Shown: positions 43,631 to 55,086 of the stretch, in pieces
Layout: every line of letters starts with the position of its first letter
How positions within the stretch are numbered: position 1 is the first letter of the stretch
Origin: Ideonella aquatica
GTDB taxonomy: Bacteria; Pseudomonadota; Gammaproteobacteria; Burkholderiales; Burkholderiaceae_C
Direction: 5' to 3'
Assembly (NCBI RefSeq): GCF_018069755.1
Contig: NZ_JAGQDE010000002.1
Location: 248,001 to 312,000, forward strand
Length of the DNA stretch: 64,000 nt
Program-made: the position numbers and the translations under genes
Notes under the pieces: model-generated
What the model was told of the DNA's origin: nothing
Databases searched by the model: none
Seen by the model: the letters and a program-made list of their open reading frames with translations, nothing else

Positions 43631-43665
43631 AAAAACGGCGCACGGCCGTGAGGCTCGTGCGCCGT
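43631..43665 (-). terminator. Intrinsic terminator of groES-groEL
   Basis: On the minus strand a 9-bp stem ACGGCGCAC/GTGCGCCGT (43657-43665 with 43635-43643) is followed by five T, about 50 bases past the groEL stop. A second, stronger G+C-rich stem (43678-43697, CAGG loop) lies between. Together they end the chaperonin operon ahead of the P450 gene. Confidence 0.85.
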
Positions 43666-43714
43666 GGGGGACGCCTTGCGGGCGGCAGGCCGCCCGCGGG
43701 GCATGGCCAGGGAC

Positions 43715-45376
<1,662 letters not shown>

Positions 45377-45411
45377 TCAGTGTTCTGGGGGGGATGACCT
45401 GGACGGGTGGA

Positions 45412-45702
45412 TTACTTTTCCACCACGGCGAACAGGTCGTCTTCCTTCATGACCAGCAGCTCTTCGCCATCGACCTTGACGGTCTGGCCCGAGTACTTGC
45501 CGAACAGGACGCGGTCGCCGACCTTGACGTTCAGGGCGACGAAATCACCCTTGTCGTTGCGCTTGCCCATACCGACGGCCAGCACCTCGCCCTGGTCGGG
45601 CTTCTCGGCGGCGCTGTCGGGGATGACGATGCCCGAGGCGGTCTTGGTTTCGTTCTCCAGGCGCTTGACGATCACGCGATCGTGCAACGGACGAAGCTTC
45701 AT
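45412..45702 (-). CDS. groS: Co-chaperonin GroES (10 kDa)
   Basis: A 96-residue GroES beginning [16 protein letters not shown], with the mobile loop [18 protein letters not shown] and the roof/beta-barrel core. It caps GroEL as a heptamer. AGGAG precedes the ATG by six bases, which decides this start over an in-frame one 63 bases upstream. First gene of the heat-shock operon. Confidence 0.99.
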   Translation of the reverse strand: MKLRPLHDRVIVKRLENETKTASGIVIPDSAAEKPDQGEVLAVGMGKRNDKGDFVALNVKVGDRVLFGKYSGQTVKVDGEELLVMKEDDLFAVVEK

Positions 45703-45809
45703 TGCATCTCCTAAATGCGTTGGCAATGTGGACAATTGGAGCGCTCGGTAAAAGTGAGCACTCAATCACTTCAGGCGGTCCGGCGAGGCGCAAGGCCTGT
45801 CTGCCGGTG

Positions 45810-45836
45810 CTAGCACTCGGCTTGCCTGAGTGCTAA
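45810..45836 (-). promoter_or_regulatory. CIRCE element (HrcA operator) of groESL
   Basis: CTAGCACTC-N9-GAGTGCTAA is the CIRCE inverted repeat with one changed end base. It lies directly downstream of the -10, covering the transcription start, where HrcA binding blocks initiation. hrcA itself is not in the window. Confidence 0.95.
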
Positions 45837-45841
45837 CAAGC

Positions 45842-45869
45842 ATTATAGGGTGGGGGGCCGGGCTTTCAA
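45842..45869 (-). promoter_or_regulatory. groESL promoter (sigma70, possibly also sigma32)
   Basis: On the minus strand TTGAAA and a perfect TATAAT are separated by 16 bp. The same stretch also reads CTTGAAA and, about 14 bases later, CCTATA, which resembles the sigma32 consensus. Together with CIRCE this suggests dual control: HrcA repression and heat-shock sigma activation. Confidence 0.85.
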
Positions 45870-45902
45870 GAGGGGCGGAAAAACCCCAGGCCCAGGGCCG
45901 AC

Positions 45903-46100
45903 TCAGCGCTCGGCCTCGTCCTGGTCTTCGGAGCTGGGCGGGGCCTCGACGCGGTAGGCCTCGTTGGCCCAGGCGCCGAAGTCCTGGCCCTGGCAGCGGG
46001 CGCTGCAAAACGGGCGGAAGGCATTGCTGGCGGCATAGACCGTGGTCTCGCCGCAGGTGGGGCAGGCGACCTCGATCGGCCGCGGGGCGGGCGTGGTCAT
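45903..46100 (-). CDS. yacG: DNA gyrase inhibitor YacG
   Basis: A 65-residue zinc protein: the four metal-binding cysteines are in CPTCG and CSARCQ, followed by DFGAWANEAYRV, as in E. coli YacG. YacG binds GyrB and blocks DNA binding. The acidic tail is usual. It is the last gene of the pilBCD-coaE-zapD-yacG run, 16 bp after zapD, an arrangement conserved in proteobacteria. Confidence 0.95.
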   Translation of the reverse strand: MTTPAPRPIEVACPTCGETTVYAASNAFRPFCSARCQGQDFGAWANEAYRVEAPPSSEDQDEAER

Positions 46101-46116
46101 CGCAGGCTGGGGTGAC

Positions 46117-46872
46117 TCAGGTGCACAGCGCCAGGTCGAAATCGACGTCTTGTGCCAGCGGGCGCAGGCGGCCGTCGGCGTCGGCGCGCATCAGGCGCAC
46201 CGAGACCATCAGGCGGTGGCCGGTGATCTCGGGGACGATGTCGACCTCGGTGTCCAGGCGCAGGCGCAGCAGCTGGTAGGTGCGACCCTGGGGCAGGCTT
46301 TGCTGGTACTGGCCGGCCTGGGCCACCACGCGGTGCGGCACGCCGCTGTCGCGCAGCAGGCCCAGCAGCAGGCGCAGCGCGTCGGCCAGCGGCTGCAGGG
46401 TGTCCAGCCAGCGGCCCAGGTCGGCCTGGCGGCGCTCGGCCGGATGCTGCTGCCAGGCATAGTAGCCCGGCAGATCAAAGCTGCAGGTGCCGCCGGGAAT
46501 GCTGATGCGGCTGCGCACGCTGGTCAGCCAGTCGTTGCCGGACAGGGCCTGCCCGGCCTTGCCAGCCACCGCGTTGAGCGCCTGGAAGGCCTGGTCGATG
46601 CGGCCCACCACCTCGTCGAGGGCCGCCTCGGAGACATGCGGGTTGCCGCGGTAGGACTGGAATTGCGCCTTGTGGCGCTCAAGCTCCTTGAGCAGGTCGG
46701 ACTTCAGGTCGGCGCGCGCGGCGACGTCCATGATCTCGAACATCGTGGCCAGCGCGAAGTGGTGGTCGATGGCCTCGGTGCGCGCGGCGAGCACAGCGAG
46801 CCGCCCGAACAGCTGCTCCAGCCGCAACATGGTGCGGATGCCTTCGTTGAACGGGTATTCGTACAGGACCAA
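46117..46872 (-). CDS. zapD: Cell division protein ZapD
   Basis: A 251-residue ZapD (DUF1342). It bundles FtsZ filaments at the division ring through its C-terminal domain. I choose the TTG giving VLYEYPFNEGIRTMLRLEQLF, because the family starts with LYEYP/LFEHP at once; another TTG nine codons upstream adds residues not seen in relatives. GGAA lies nine bases ahead. Helical N-terminal and beta-strand C-terminal (EVDIVPEITGHRLMVSVRLM) domains are in order. Between coaE and yacG. Confidence 0.93.
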   Translation of the reverse strand: MVLYEYPFNEGIRTMLRLEQLFGRLAVLAARTEAIDHHFALATMFEIMDVAARADLKSDLLKELERHKAQFQSYRGNPHVSEAALDEVVGRIDQAFQALNAVAGKAGQALSGNDWLTSVRSRISIPGGTCSFDLPGYYAWQQHPAERRQADLGRWLDTLQPLADALRLLLGLLRDSGVPHRVVAQAGQYQQSLPQGRTYQLLRLRLDTEVDIVPEITGHRLMVSVRLMRADADGRLRPLAQDVDFDLALCT

Positions 46873-46912
46873 GATGGCAGTTCCGGTGCGGCGAGGCAAT
46901 CGTCGGATTGTT

Positions 46913-47536
46913 TCACACCTGCGCTGCAGGCCACGCCCACAGGCGCCACAGCGTGGCCACCTCGGCGTCCAGCGCGTCCAGCGTCAGGTCCTGGTTGACG
47001 ATCACCGCGTCGGCGATCGCCCGGCGCGCCGCGCGGCTGGCCTGCTGGGCGATGACCGCACGCACCTGCGCCTCGGGCCAGCCGTTGCGGGCCTGCACGC
47101 GCTGCACCTGGGTGGCTTCGTCGCAGTCCACCACCAGCACCCGGTCGACCTGGCGGCGCCAGTGGGCACCGCGCTCGGTCAGCAGCGGGACATCGAAGAC
47201 CACCGGCTGCCCGGCCGCCGCTGCCGCTGCCTCGGACCAGGTGCGTTCGCCGATCATCGGATGCAGGATGGCTTCGAGGCGCTCGCGCTGGGCCGCATCA
47301 GCGAACACGCGCTCACGCATCCAGGCGCGGTCCAGCGCGCCGTCGGCCGCGATGGCGGCCTCACCGAAGGCCTGGGCGATGGCGGGCAGCGCCGCACCAC
47401 CGGGCGCGGTGAGCGCACGCGCGATGGCGTCGGTGTCGACGATCAGCGCGCCGCGCGCCGCCAGCGCTCGCGCCACCGTGCTCTTGCCGCTGCCGATGCC
47501 GCCGGTCAGGCCGAGCGTCGGACCGGCCCGGCGCAT
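46913..47536 (-). CDS. coaE: Dephospho-CoA kinase
   Basis: A 207-residue P-loop kinase with GLTGGIGSGKST (9-20) and the later VVFDVPLLTE lid region. It phosphorylates the ribose 3'-OH of dephospho-CoA, the last step of CoA synthesis. Its ATG overlaps the pilD stop by one base (TGATG). Confidence 0.97.
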   Translation of the reverse strand: MRRAGPTLGLTGGIGSGKSTVARALAARGALIVDTDAIARALTAPGGAALPAIAQAFGEAAIAADGALDRAWMRERVFADAAQRERLEAILHPMIGERTWSEAAAAAAGQPVVFDVPLLTERGAHWRRQVDRVLVVDCDEATQVQRVQARNGWPEAQVRAVIAQQASRAARRAIADAVIVNQDLTLDALDAEVATLWRLWAWPAAQV

Positions 47537-48462
47537 CACTGGCCGATCCAGCCCAGGACGCGCGGCGTGCCGAGCAGGATGACGGCGACGCCGCCGCCGG
47601 CCAGGAAGGGCCCGAAGGGCATGGGCCGCCCGCTGCCCAGGTGGCCGCTGAGCTTGAGCGCGATGCCCACGGTGGCGCCGATCACCGAGGACATCAGCAC
47701 GATCGGCAGGATGGCCTGCCAGCCCAGCCAGGCGCCCAGCGCGGCGAGCAGCTTGAAGTCGCCGTGGCCCATGCCTTCCTTGCCGGTGACCAGCTTGAAC
47801 AGCCAGTAGACCGACCACAGCGACAGGTAGCCCACCACCGCACCCACCACCGCGGTGGACAGCGGCAGCGTCCAGCCCGCCGATGCGGCCAGCAGGCCGG
47901 CCCACAGCAGCGGCAGCGTCAGGCTGTCGGGCAGCAGCATGGTGTCCAGGTCGATCGCGGTGAGCGCCACCAGCGTGGCCAGCACCGCGCACCAGGCCAG
48001 GCTGACCGGCACCGGGCCGAAGCGCCAGGCGGCCAGCGCGAACAACACGCCCGTCAGCAGCTCGACCAGCGGGTAGCGCACCGAGATGCCGGTGCCGCAG
48101 GCCGAGCAGCGGCCCCTCAGCACCAGCCAGGACAGCAGCGGCAGGTTTTCGTACCAGCGGATGCGGTGGCCGCAGGCCGGGCAGGCCGAGGCGGGACGCG
48201 CCAGGGTGTAGGGCGGCAGCGCCTCCAGCGTGCGTGTCATGTCGGCGGACAGCGGCGCGGCGGCCTTGGGCAGCGCCTGGCCGGCGGTGCGCTGCCAGGA
48301 CTCGGCGTCCGCCAGCTGGGCCAGGCCGTCCTGCCACCATTGCCGCTCCATCATGCGCGGCAGGCGGTGGATCACCACGTTCAGAAAGCTGCCGATGCAC
48401 AGACCAAGCAGACCCAGCACCCAGGGCGACAGCCAGAGTGCGTCGATGACCAAGGGCCCCAT
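47536..48462 (-). CDS. pilD: Prepilin leader peptidase/N-methyltransferase PilD
   Basis: A 308-residue polytopic membrane aspartic protease (A24). It has the N-terminal tetracysteine zinc site (CPACG and CSACG) in the methyltransferase part and both catalytic aspartates, in AIDLDTMLLPD and GMGHGDFKLL. It cleaves and N-methylates type IV prepilins and pseudopilins. It follows pilC by six bases and overlaps coaE. Confidence 0.97.
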   Translation of the reverse strand: MGPLVIDALWLSPWVLGLLGLCIGSFLNVVIHRLPRMMERQWWQDGLAQLADAESWQRTAGQALPKAAAPLSADMTRTLEALPPYTLARPASACPACGHRIRWYENLPLLSWLVLRGRCSACGTGISVRYPLVELLTGVLFALAAWRFGPVPVSLAWCAVLATLVALTAIDLDTMLLPDSLTLPLLWAGLLAASAGWTLPLSTAVVGAVVGYLSLWSVYWLFKLVTGKEGMGHGDFKLLAALGAWLGWQAILPIVLMSSVIGATVGIALKLSGHLGSGRPMPFGPFLAGGGVAVILLGTPRVLGWIGQ

Positions 48463-48468
48463 CGGCGA

Positions 48469-49689
48469 TCAGACCACCTGGCCGAGCTTGAAGATCGGCA
48501 GGTACATCGCCACCACGATGCCGCCGATCAGCGTGCCCAGGAAGACGATGATGATCGGCTCGAGCAGCGTGGACAGCCCCTTGACCATCTCGTCGACCTC
48601 GTCCTCGTAGAAGTCGGCGGCCTTGGACAGCATCGCGTCCAAAGAGCCGGACTCCTCGCCGATCGCGGCCATCTGCAGCACCATGCTGGGGAAGACGCCG
48701 GTGGTTGACATCGAGGTGGTCAGGCCCGAGCCGGCGGCCACGTCGCGCTGGATCTGCTCGGTGGCGCGGGCATAGATGATGTTGCCGGCGGTGCCGCCCA
48801 CCGAATCGAGCGCCTCCACCAGCGGCACGCCGGCGGCGAACATCGTGGCCAGCGTGCGGGTCCAGCGGGCCAGCACCGACTTGCGGATCAGATCGCCAAA
48901 GATCGGCAGGCGCAGCAGCAGCCGGTCCATCACGAACTGCAGGTTCTCCGAGCGCTTCCAGGTGCGGTAGAACATGTAGCCGCCACCGAAGATCACCCCG
49001 AAGATCACCCACCAGTAGCTCACGAAGAACTTGCTCATCGCGATCACCAGCATCGTCGGCGCCGGCAGCTCGGCCCCGAAGGACTTGAACACCGACTCGA
49101 AGGACGGGATCACGAAGATCATGATGATGGTGACCACGATGAAGGCCACCACCAGCACAGCGATCGGGTACATCAGTGCCGACTTGACCTTCTGCTTGAT
49201 CGCCAGGATCTTTTCCTGATACTGCGCCAGGCGGGCCAACAGCTCTTCCAGGATGCCGCCGGCCTCACCGGCCTCGACCAGGTTGCAGTACAGCGCGTCG
49301 AAGTACTTGGGGTGGCGCCGGAAGGCCGAAGACAGGCTGGTGCCGGTCTCGACATCGGCGCGGATGTCCAGCAGCAACCGCGTCAGGCGCGGATTGGGGC
49401 TGCCGCGGCCGACGATGTCGAAGGCCTGCAGCAGCGGCACGCCGGCCTTCATCATGGTCGCCAGCTGGCGCGTGAAGGTGGCAATGTCGCGCTGGCCGAT
49501 CGAGCGTCCGCCGCTGGCGCGCCGTTTCTTGATCTTCGTGACCAGGATGCCCTGGCGGCGCAGGCTGGCGCTGACCGCCGCCTCGCCGGCCGAGCGCAGC
49601 TCGCCGCGCACGACCTTGCCGGCGCGGTCTTTGCCTTCCCACTCGAAGATGAACTCCTGAACCCTGGCTGTCGCTGCTGCAGTGGCCAT
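48469..49689 (-). CDS. pilC: Type IV pilus inner-membrane platform protein PilC
   Basis: A 406-residue T2SSF-type protein with two repeated cytoplasmic helical domains and three membrane helices (about 170-195, 220-245, 375-400). GRGSPNPRLTRLLLDIRADVETGTSLSSAF and SGLTTSMSTTGVFPSMVLQMAAIGEESG mark the two repeats. It couples the PilB motor to pilin assembly. It lies 32 bp after pilB. Confidence 0.97.
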   Translation of the reverse strand: MATAAATARVQEFIFEWEGKDRAGKVVRGELRSAGEAAVSASLRRQGILVTKIKKRRASGGRSIGQRDIATFTRQLATMMKAGVPLLQAFDIVGRGSPNPRLTRLLLDIRADVETGTSLSSAFRRHPKYFDALYCNLVEAGEAGGILEELLARLAQYQEKILAIKQKVKSALMYPIAVLVVAFIVVTIIMIFVIPSFESVFKSFGAELPAPTMLVIAMSKFFVSYWWVIFGVIFGGGYMFYRTWKRSENLQFVMDRLLLRLPIFGDLIRKSVLARWTRTLATMFAAGVPLVEALDSVGGTAGNIIYARATEQIQRDVAAGSGLTTSMSTTGVFPSMVLQMAAIGEESGSLDAMLSKAADFYEDEVDEMVKGLSTLLEPIIIVFLGTLIGGIVVAMYLPIFKLGQVV

Positions 49690-49721
49690 CTCGCCTCCGG
49701 CGGTCTCGTGTGTCGGTCGGA

Positions 49722-51440
49722 TTATTCGTTGGTCGAGGCGATCACTTCCTCGAGGGTCGTGACGCCCAGCTTCACCTTGACCAGGCCCGACTGGCGCAGG
49801 TCACGCACGCCTTCGCGGCGGGCCTGGTTGGCCAGGTCGGTGGACGAGCCCTGGTTCAGGATCAGCTGCTGGATCTCGTCGGAGATCGGCATCGCCTGGT
49901 AGATGCCTACCCGGCCGCGGTAGCCGTTGTTGCAACTGCCGCAGCCCACCGCGCGGTAGGGGCGCCATCCGCCTTCCAGGTCGGCGTCCGTGAAGCCGGC
50001 ATCCAGCATGGCCTCGCGCGGATAGTCGACCGGGGTCTTGCAGTTCTCGCACAAACGGCGCACCAGGCGCTGGGCAGTGATCAGCAGCACGCTGGCAGCG
50101 ATGTTGAAAGGCGCCACGCCCATGTTCAGCAAGCGGGTCAGCGTGGAGGGCGCGTCATTCGTGTGCAGCGTGGACAGCACCAGGTGGCCGGTCTGGGCGG
50201 CCTTGATGGCGATGTCGGCGGTTTCCAGGTCGCGGATTTCGCCGACCATGATGATGTCCGGATCCTGGCGCAGGAAGGCCTTCAGCGCGGTGGCGAAGTT
50301 CAGCCCGGCCTTGTCATTGACATTGACCTGGTTGATGCCCGGCAGGTTGATTTCGGCCGGGTCTTCCACGGTGGAGATATTGACGCCCGGCTGGTTCAGC
50401 AGGTTCAGGCAGGTGTAGAGCGACACCGTCTTGCCTGAGCCGGTGGGGCCGGTGACCAGCACCATGCCGTAGGGGCGCTTGATCGCCTCGAGCAGCCGGC
50501 TTTTCTCGTCGGGCTCGTAGCCCAGCGCCTCGATGCCCAGCTTGGCGCTGGAGGAGTCGAGGATACGGATGACGATCTTCTCGCCGAACAGCGTGGGCAG
50601 GGTGCTGACGCGGAAATCGATCGAGCGGTTGCCGAAGCGCAGCTTCATGCGACCGTCCTGCGGCACCCGCTTCTCGGCGATGTCCAGCCGCGAGATCACC
50701 TTGATGCGCGAGGCCAGCTTGTCCTTGATGGCGATCGGCGGCTGGGTGATCTCACGCAGTTCGCCGTCGATGCGGAAGCGCACCCGGTAGTTGTACTCGT
50801 AGGGCTCGAAGTGCAGGTCGGAGGCGCGCAGGTTGATCGCGTCGATCAGCATCTTCTGCAGGAAGCGCACGACCGGCGCGTCCTCGACCTCGGCCACCAC
50901 CTCCTGGGTGCTGGCTTGCTGCGGCTCGTCGTCGTTGACCTCGAAGTCGAAGTCGCCACCGGCCATGTTCTCGATGACCTGGGAGGCGCTGGCTGATTGC
51001 GCATCGACGATGCGGCCCAGCTTGTCGTGCTCGACCAGCACCCACTCGGGGGTGAGTTGGGTGGCGAACTTGATCCGCTCGCCGGCTTCCTGGTCGGTGG
51101 GGTCGGAGCAGGCCAGGAACAGGCGGCTGGCGCGGCGCCCCAGCGGCAGCACCTTGTACTGGGTGACCAGCTTGGCGTCGATCAGGTTGGCCGGCAGGCG
51201 CGGGATGTCGACTGCGTCCAGGTCGAGCAGCGGCACCGACAGCGCCGACGACAGCGCATGGGCCAGCGCCTGTGCCGACATGGCGCCCGAGCTGACCAGG
51301 GCCTCGACAAAGCTCTGCCGCTTTTCCTTGGCCGCCAGCACCAGGTCCTCGGCCGCCTTGGCCGACAGCTTGCCGCCGTGCACCAGCACGCGGGCAACGC
51401 CCGAAAGGGCTGGGGACGGGGCTTCGGCGATGGTGTCCAC
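49722..51440 (-). CDS. pilB: Type IV pilus assembly ATPase PilB
   Basis: A 572-residue hexameric motor. An N-terminal MshEN-type domain (about 1-165), which can bind c-di-GMP in some relatives, is followed by the ATPase core: Walker A GPTGSGKTVSLYT, Asp box EDPAEIN-LPGINQ, Walker B DPDIIMVGEIRD and the tetracysteine zinc site CENC and CGSCNNGYRG. It drives pilus extension. The start is a GTG without a clear ribosome binding site. A c-di-GMP enzyme gene lies 16 kb away, but no direct link is shown. Confidence 0.97.
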   Translation of the reverse strand: MDTIAEAPSPALSGVARVLVHGGKLSAKAAEDLVLAAKEKRQSFVEALVSSGAMSAQALAHALSSALSVPLLDLDAVDIPRLPANLIDAKLVTQYKVLPLGRRASRLFLACSDPTDQEAGERIKFATQLTPEWVLVEHDKLGRIVDAQSASASQVIENMAGGDFDFEVNDDEPQQASTQEVVAEVEDAPVVRFLQKMLIDAINLRASDLHFEPYEYNYRVRFRIDGELREITQPPIAIKDKLASRIKVISRLDIAEKRVPQDGRMKLRFGNRSIDFRVSTLPTLFGEKIVIRILDSSSAKLGIEALGYEPDEKSRLLEAIKRPYGMVLVTGPTGSGKTVSLYTCLNLLNQPGVNISTVEDPAEINLPGINQVNVNDKAGLNFATALKAFLRQDPDIIMVGEIRDLETADIAIKAAQTGHLVLSTLHTNDAPSTLTRLLNMGVAPFNIAASVLLITAQRLVRRLCENCKTPVDYPREAMLDAGFTDADLEGGWRPYRAVGCGSCNNGYRGRVGIYQAMPISDEIQQLILNQGSSTDLANQARREGVRDLRQSGLVKVKLGVTTLEEVIASTNE

Positions 51441-51611
51441 GGACGCTGGTCAGGAAGGGTGTCGGTGCCGGATTCCTGCCATGGCGATGCCTGGCAAGGC
51501 CCGGCCGGGCTTGCAAACGCCTGATCGTACCGCGGTCCGTGGCCGCCGCTCCGGCGCGCACGGTCCGCTGATGCCATTTGCCCGTCGACGCGGGGCCGAG
51601 GGTGGGGCAGA

Positions 51612-51662
51612 AACGACGAAGCCCCCTGAACGACGAAGCCCCGCAAACGAAGAAGCCCCGGC
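51612..51662. repeat. Three tandem 17-bp repeats
   Basis: Units 51612-51628, 51629-51645 and 51646-51662 share AACGA(C/A)GAAGCCCC. On the minus strand each reads GGGGCTTC(G/T)TCGTT, which is the descending arm and U-tract of the tRNA-Pro terminator. The descending arm has thus been multiplied three times. Confidence 0.8.
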
Positions 51663-51678
51663 GGTGGGCCGAGGCTTC
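51645..51678 (-). terminator. Terminator of tRNA-Pro
   Basis: On the minus strand an 11-bp stem with one G-U pair (51668-51678 with 51652-51662, five-base loop) is followed by TTCGTTT, starting 11 bases after the tRNA CCA end. Confidence 0.8.
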
Positions 51679-51689
51679 AAGGAACATCC

Positions 51690-51766
51690 TGGTCGGGGTG
51701 AGAGGATTCGAACCTCCGGCCTCTACGTCCCGAACGTAGCGCTCTACCAGGCTAAGCTACACCCCG
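51690..51766 (-). tRNA. tRNA-Pro (anticodon CGG)
   Basis: A full 77-base cloverleaf on the minus strand: acceptor CGGGGTG/CACCCCG, anticodon stem CTACG/CGTAG with loop TTCGGGA (anticodon CGG, reading CCG), T-arm with GGTTCGAATCC, discriminator A, and an encoded CCA end. Confidence 0.98.
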
Positions 51767-51790
51767 ATGTCGAACTGGTCTTGGTGCGGC

Positions 51791-52807
51791 TCAGAAAGAG
51801 CGCTCAACCGATCGAGCCGCTAATTCTAGCAGAAGATTTTTGGCTTCTGAAGCCGGCAGTGCCGACAATCGCTCGCGGGCCCGTTCGGCCTCATCGCGCG
51901 CGGCTTGGCGCGTGGCCTCGATCGCCCCGGTGGCACGCACGATGGCGATGATCTCGGGCAGGCGCTCGACCTCGCCGTGCTCGATGGCGTGGCGGATCAG
52001 CTGGCGTTGGGTCTCGGTGCCGTGGTCCATTGCAAACAGCAGCGGCAGCGTGGGCTTGCCTTCGCGCAGGTCATCGCCCACGTTCTTGCCCAGGGCTTCG
52101 CGGTCGCCCTCGTAGTCGAGCAGGTCATCGACCAGCTGGAAGGCGGTGCCCAGCGCGCGGCCGTAGTCGGCACAGGCCTCCTCGATCGCCGGATCGGCGT
52201 TGGCGATCACCGCGCCCAGGCGGGCGCTGGCCTCAAAGAGCTTGGCGGTCTTGAAGCGGATGACGCGCAGGTAGTCCTCGACCGTGGTGTCGGGGTCGTG
52301 CATGTTCATCAACTGCAGCACCTCGCCCTCGGCGATCACGTTGGTGGCGTCGGCCAGCACCTCCAGCACCCGCATGCGGTTGACCGAGACCATCATTTGA
52401 AAGGCGCGCGAGTACAGGAAATCGCCCACCAGCACGCTGGCGGCGTTGCCGAACATGGCGTTGGCGGTCTGGCGGCCGCGGCGCAGCGAGGACTCGTCGA
52501 CCACATCGTCGTGCAGCAGCGTGGCGGTGTGGATGAACTCCACCGTGGCCGCCAACTCGTCGGCCTGCGGGCCTTCGTAGCCCAGGCCCTGGGCGAACAG
52601 CAGCACCAGGCGCGGTCGGATGCGCTTGCCGCCGGCGCCGATGATGTAGTGCGAGATCTGCTCGATCAGCGCCACGTCCGAGGACAGGCGCTGGCGGATC
52701 ACCTCGTCCACGCGCGCCATGGCCGCGGCCATCGGGTCGGCCGGGGCGGACGCCGGTGCGTTGGCCGCGCGGGCGTCGGTGTCGGGCAACGGTGGGCTGG
52801 CGTTCAA
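51791..52807 (-). CDS. ispB: Octaprenyl diphosphate synthase
   Basis: A 338-residue trans-polyprenyl synthase with both aspartate-rich motifs: first, LLHDDVVDES (DDxxD), and second, LVDDLLDYEGD. GAGGKRIRPRLVLL is also conserved. It elongates farnesyl diphosphate to the side chain of ubiquinone. I choose the TTG giving NASPPLPDTD, as many relatives carry such a short polar N-terminus; an ATG 25 codons further in (MAAAMARVDEV) is possible. A TATAAT (52843-52838, minus strand) lies about 30 bases before the TTG. Divergent from rplU. Confidence 0.94.
   Translation of the reverse strand: MNASPPLPDTDARAANAPASAPADPMAAAMARVDEVIRQRLSSDVALIEQISHYIIGAGGKRIRPRLVLLFAQGLGYEGPQADELAATVEFIHTATLLHDDVVDESSLRRGRQTANAMFGNAASVLVGDFLYSRAFQMMVSVNRMRVLEVLADATNVIAEGEVLQLMNMHDPDTTVEDYLRVIRFKTAKLFEASARLGAVIANADPAIEEACADYGRALGTAFQLVDDLLDYEGDREALGKNVGDDLREGKPTLPLLFAMDHGTETQRQLIRHAIEHGEVERLPEIIAIVRATGAIEATRQAARDEAERARERLSALPASEAKNLLLELAARSVERSF
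51823..51851 (-). promoter_or_regulatory. tRNA-Pro promoter inside the ispB 3' end
   Basis: On the minus strand TTCAGA and TAGAAT stand 17 bp apart, the latter as extended -10 TGCTAGAAT, followed after three bases by CGGCTCG. The extended -10 is identical to that of rplU and the discriminator begins with the same CGGCT. Start would be about 50 bases before the mature tRNA. Confidence 0.6.
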
Positions 52808-52898
52808 GGTACGGCGTCGACGAGACAAAAGTCGCAGATTATAGGAAGGCCTGAGCCTGGCCGGCGCGCCGGCCGCCGGCCAGGTCTGACCAAGCCAC

Positions 52899-52942
52899 TG
52901 GCAAGGGGCGACGCGACGTGCTAGAATGCCCGGCTTCGCCCG
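52899..52942 (+). promoter_or_regulatory. Extended -10 promoter of rplU-rpmA
   Basis: TGCTAGAAT (52919-52927), a weak -35 (TGGCAA at 17 bp) and, three bases after the -10, CGGCTTCGCCCG (52931-52942). The last 12 bases and their position equal those before rplM. The leader of about 83 bases has a CCCG/CGGG hairpin at its 5' end. Confidence 0.7.
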
Positions 52943-53015
52943 AATGGTTCGGGGGAATTCGCCTTGCGCGGCCGTCACTGGCCGGGTCTGGCGTGCACTT
53001 TTGCAAAGGGTCCTT

Positions 53016-53327
53016 ATGTACGCGGTCGTAAAAACCGGTGGCAAGCAATACAAAGTTGCCGTCGGCGAGAAGATCAAGGTAGAACAGATTGCTGCGGACG
53101 TTGGCCAGGAAGTGGTGATCGATCAGGTGCTGGCCGTGGGCAACGGCGCAGATCTGACGGTCGGTGCTCCTCTGGTGAGCGGTGCCAGTGTGAAGGCCAC
53201 CGTCGTGGCGCATGGTCGTCATGACAAGGTCCGCATCTTCAAGATGCGTCGCCGCAAGCACTACCAGAAGCACGGCGGTCACCGCCAGAACTTCACCGAG
53301 CTGTCGATCACCGGCATCACCGCCTGA
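53016..53327 (+). CDS. rplU: 50S ribosomal protein L21
   Basis: A 103-residue L21: [14 protein letters not shown] at the start and the basic [16 protein letters not shown] near the end are diagnostic. It binds 23S rRNA in the large subunit. AAAGGG precedes the ATG by five bases and decides this start. First gene of the rplU-rpmA pair, with obgE downstream. Confidence 0.99.
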   Translation: MYAVVKTGGKQYKVAVGEKIKVEQIAADVGQEVVIDQVLAVGNGADLTVGAPLVSGASVKATVVAHGRHDKVRIFKMRRRKHYQKHGGHRQNFTELSITGITA

Positions 53328-53353
53328 TCGGCACCATCCAGGAGCACTGAACC

Positions 53354-55079
<1,726 letters not shown>

Positions 55080-55086
55080 TGCGCCG

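Larger units (their letters stand above)
51441..51689. other. pilB-tRNA-Pro intergenic region
   Basis: No gene is seen in these 249 bases. The right third holds the tRNA terminator and three tandem 17-mers. The left part may carry the pilB promoter, but I see no convincing one. Confidence 0.5.
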
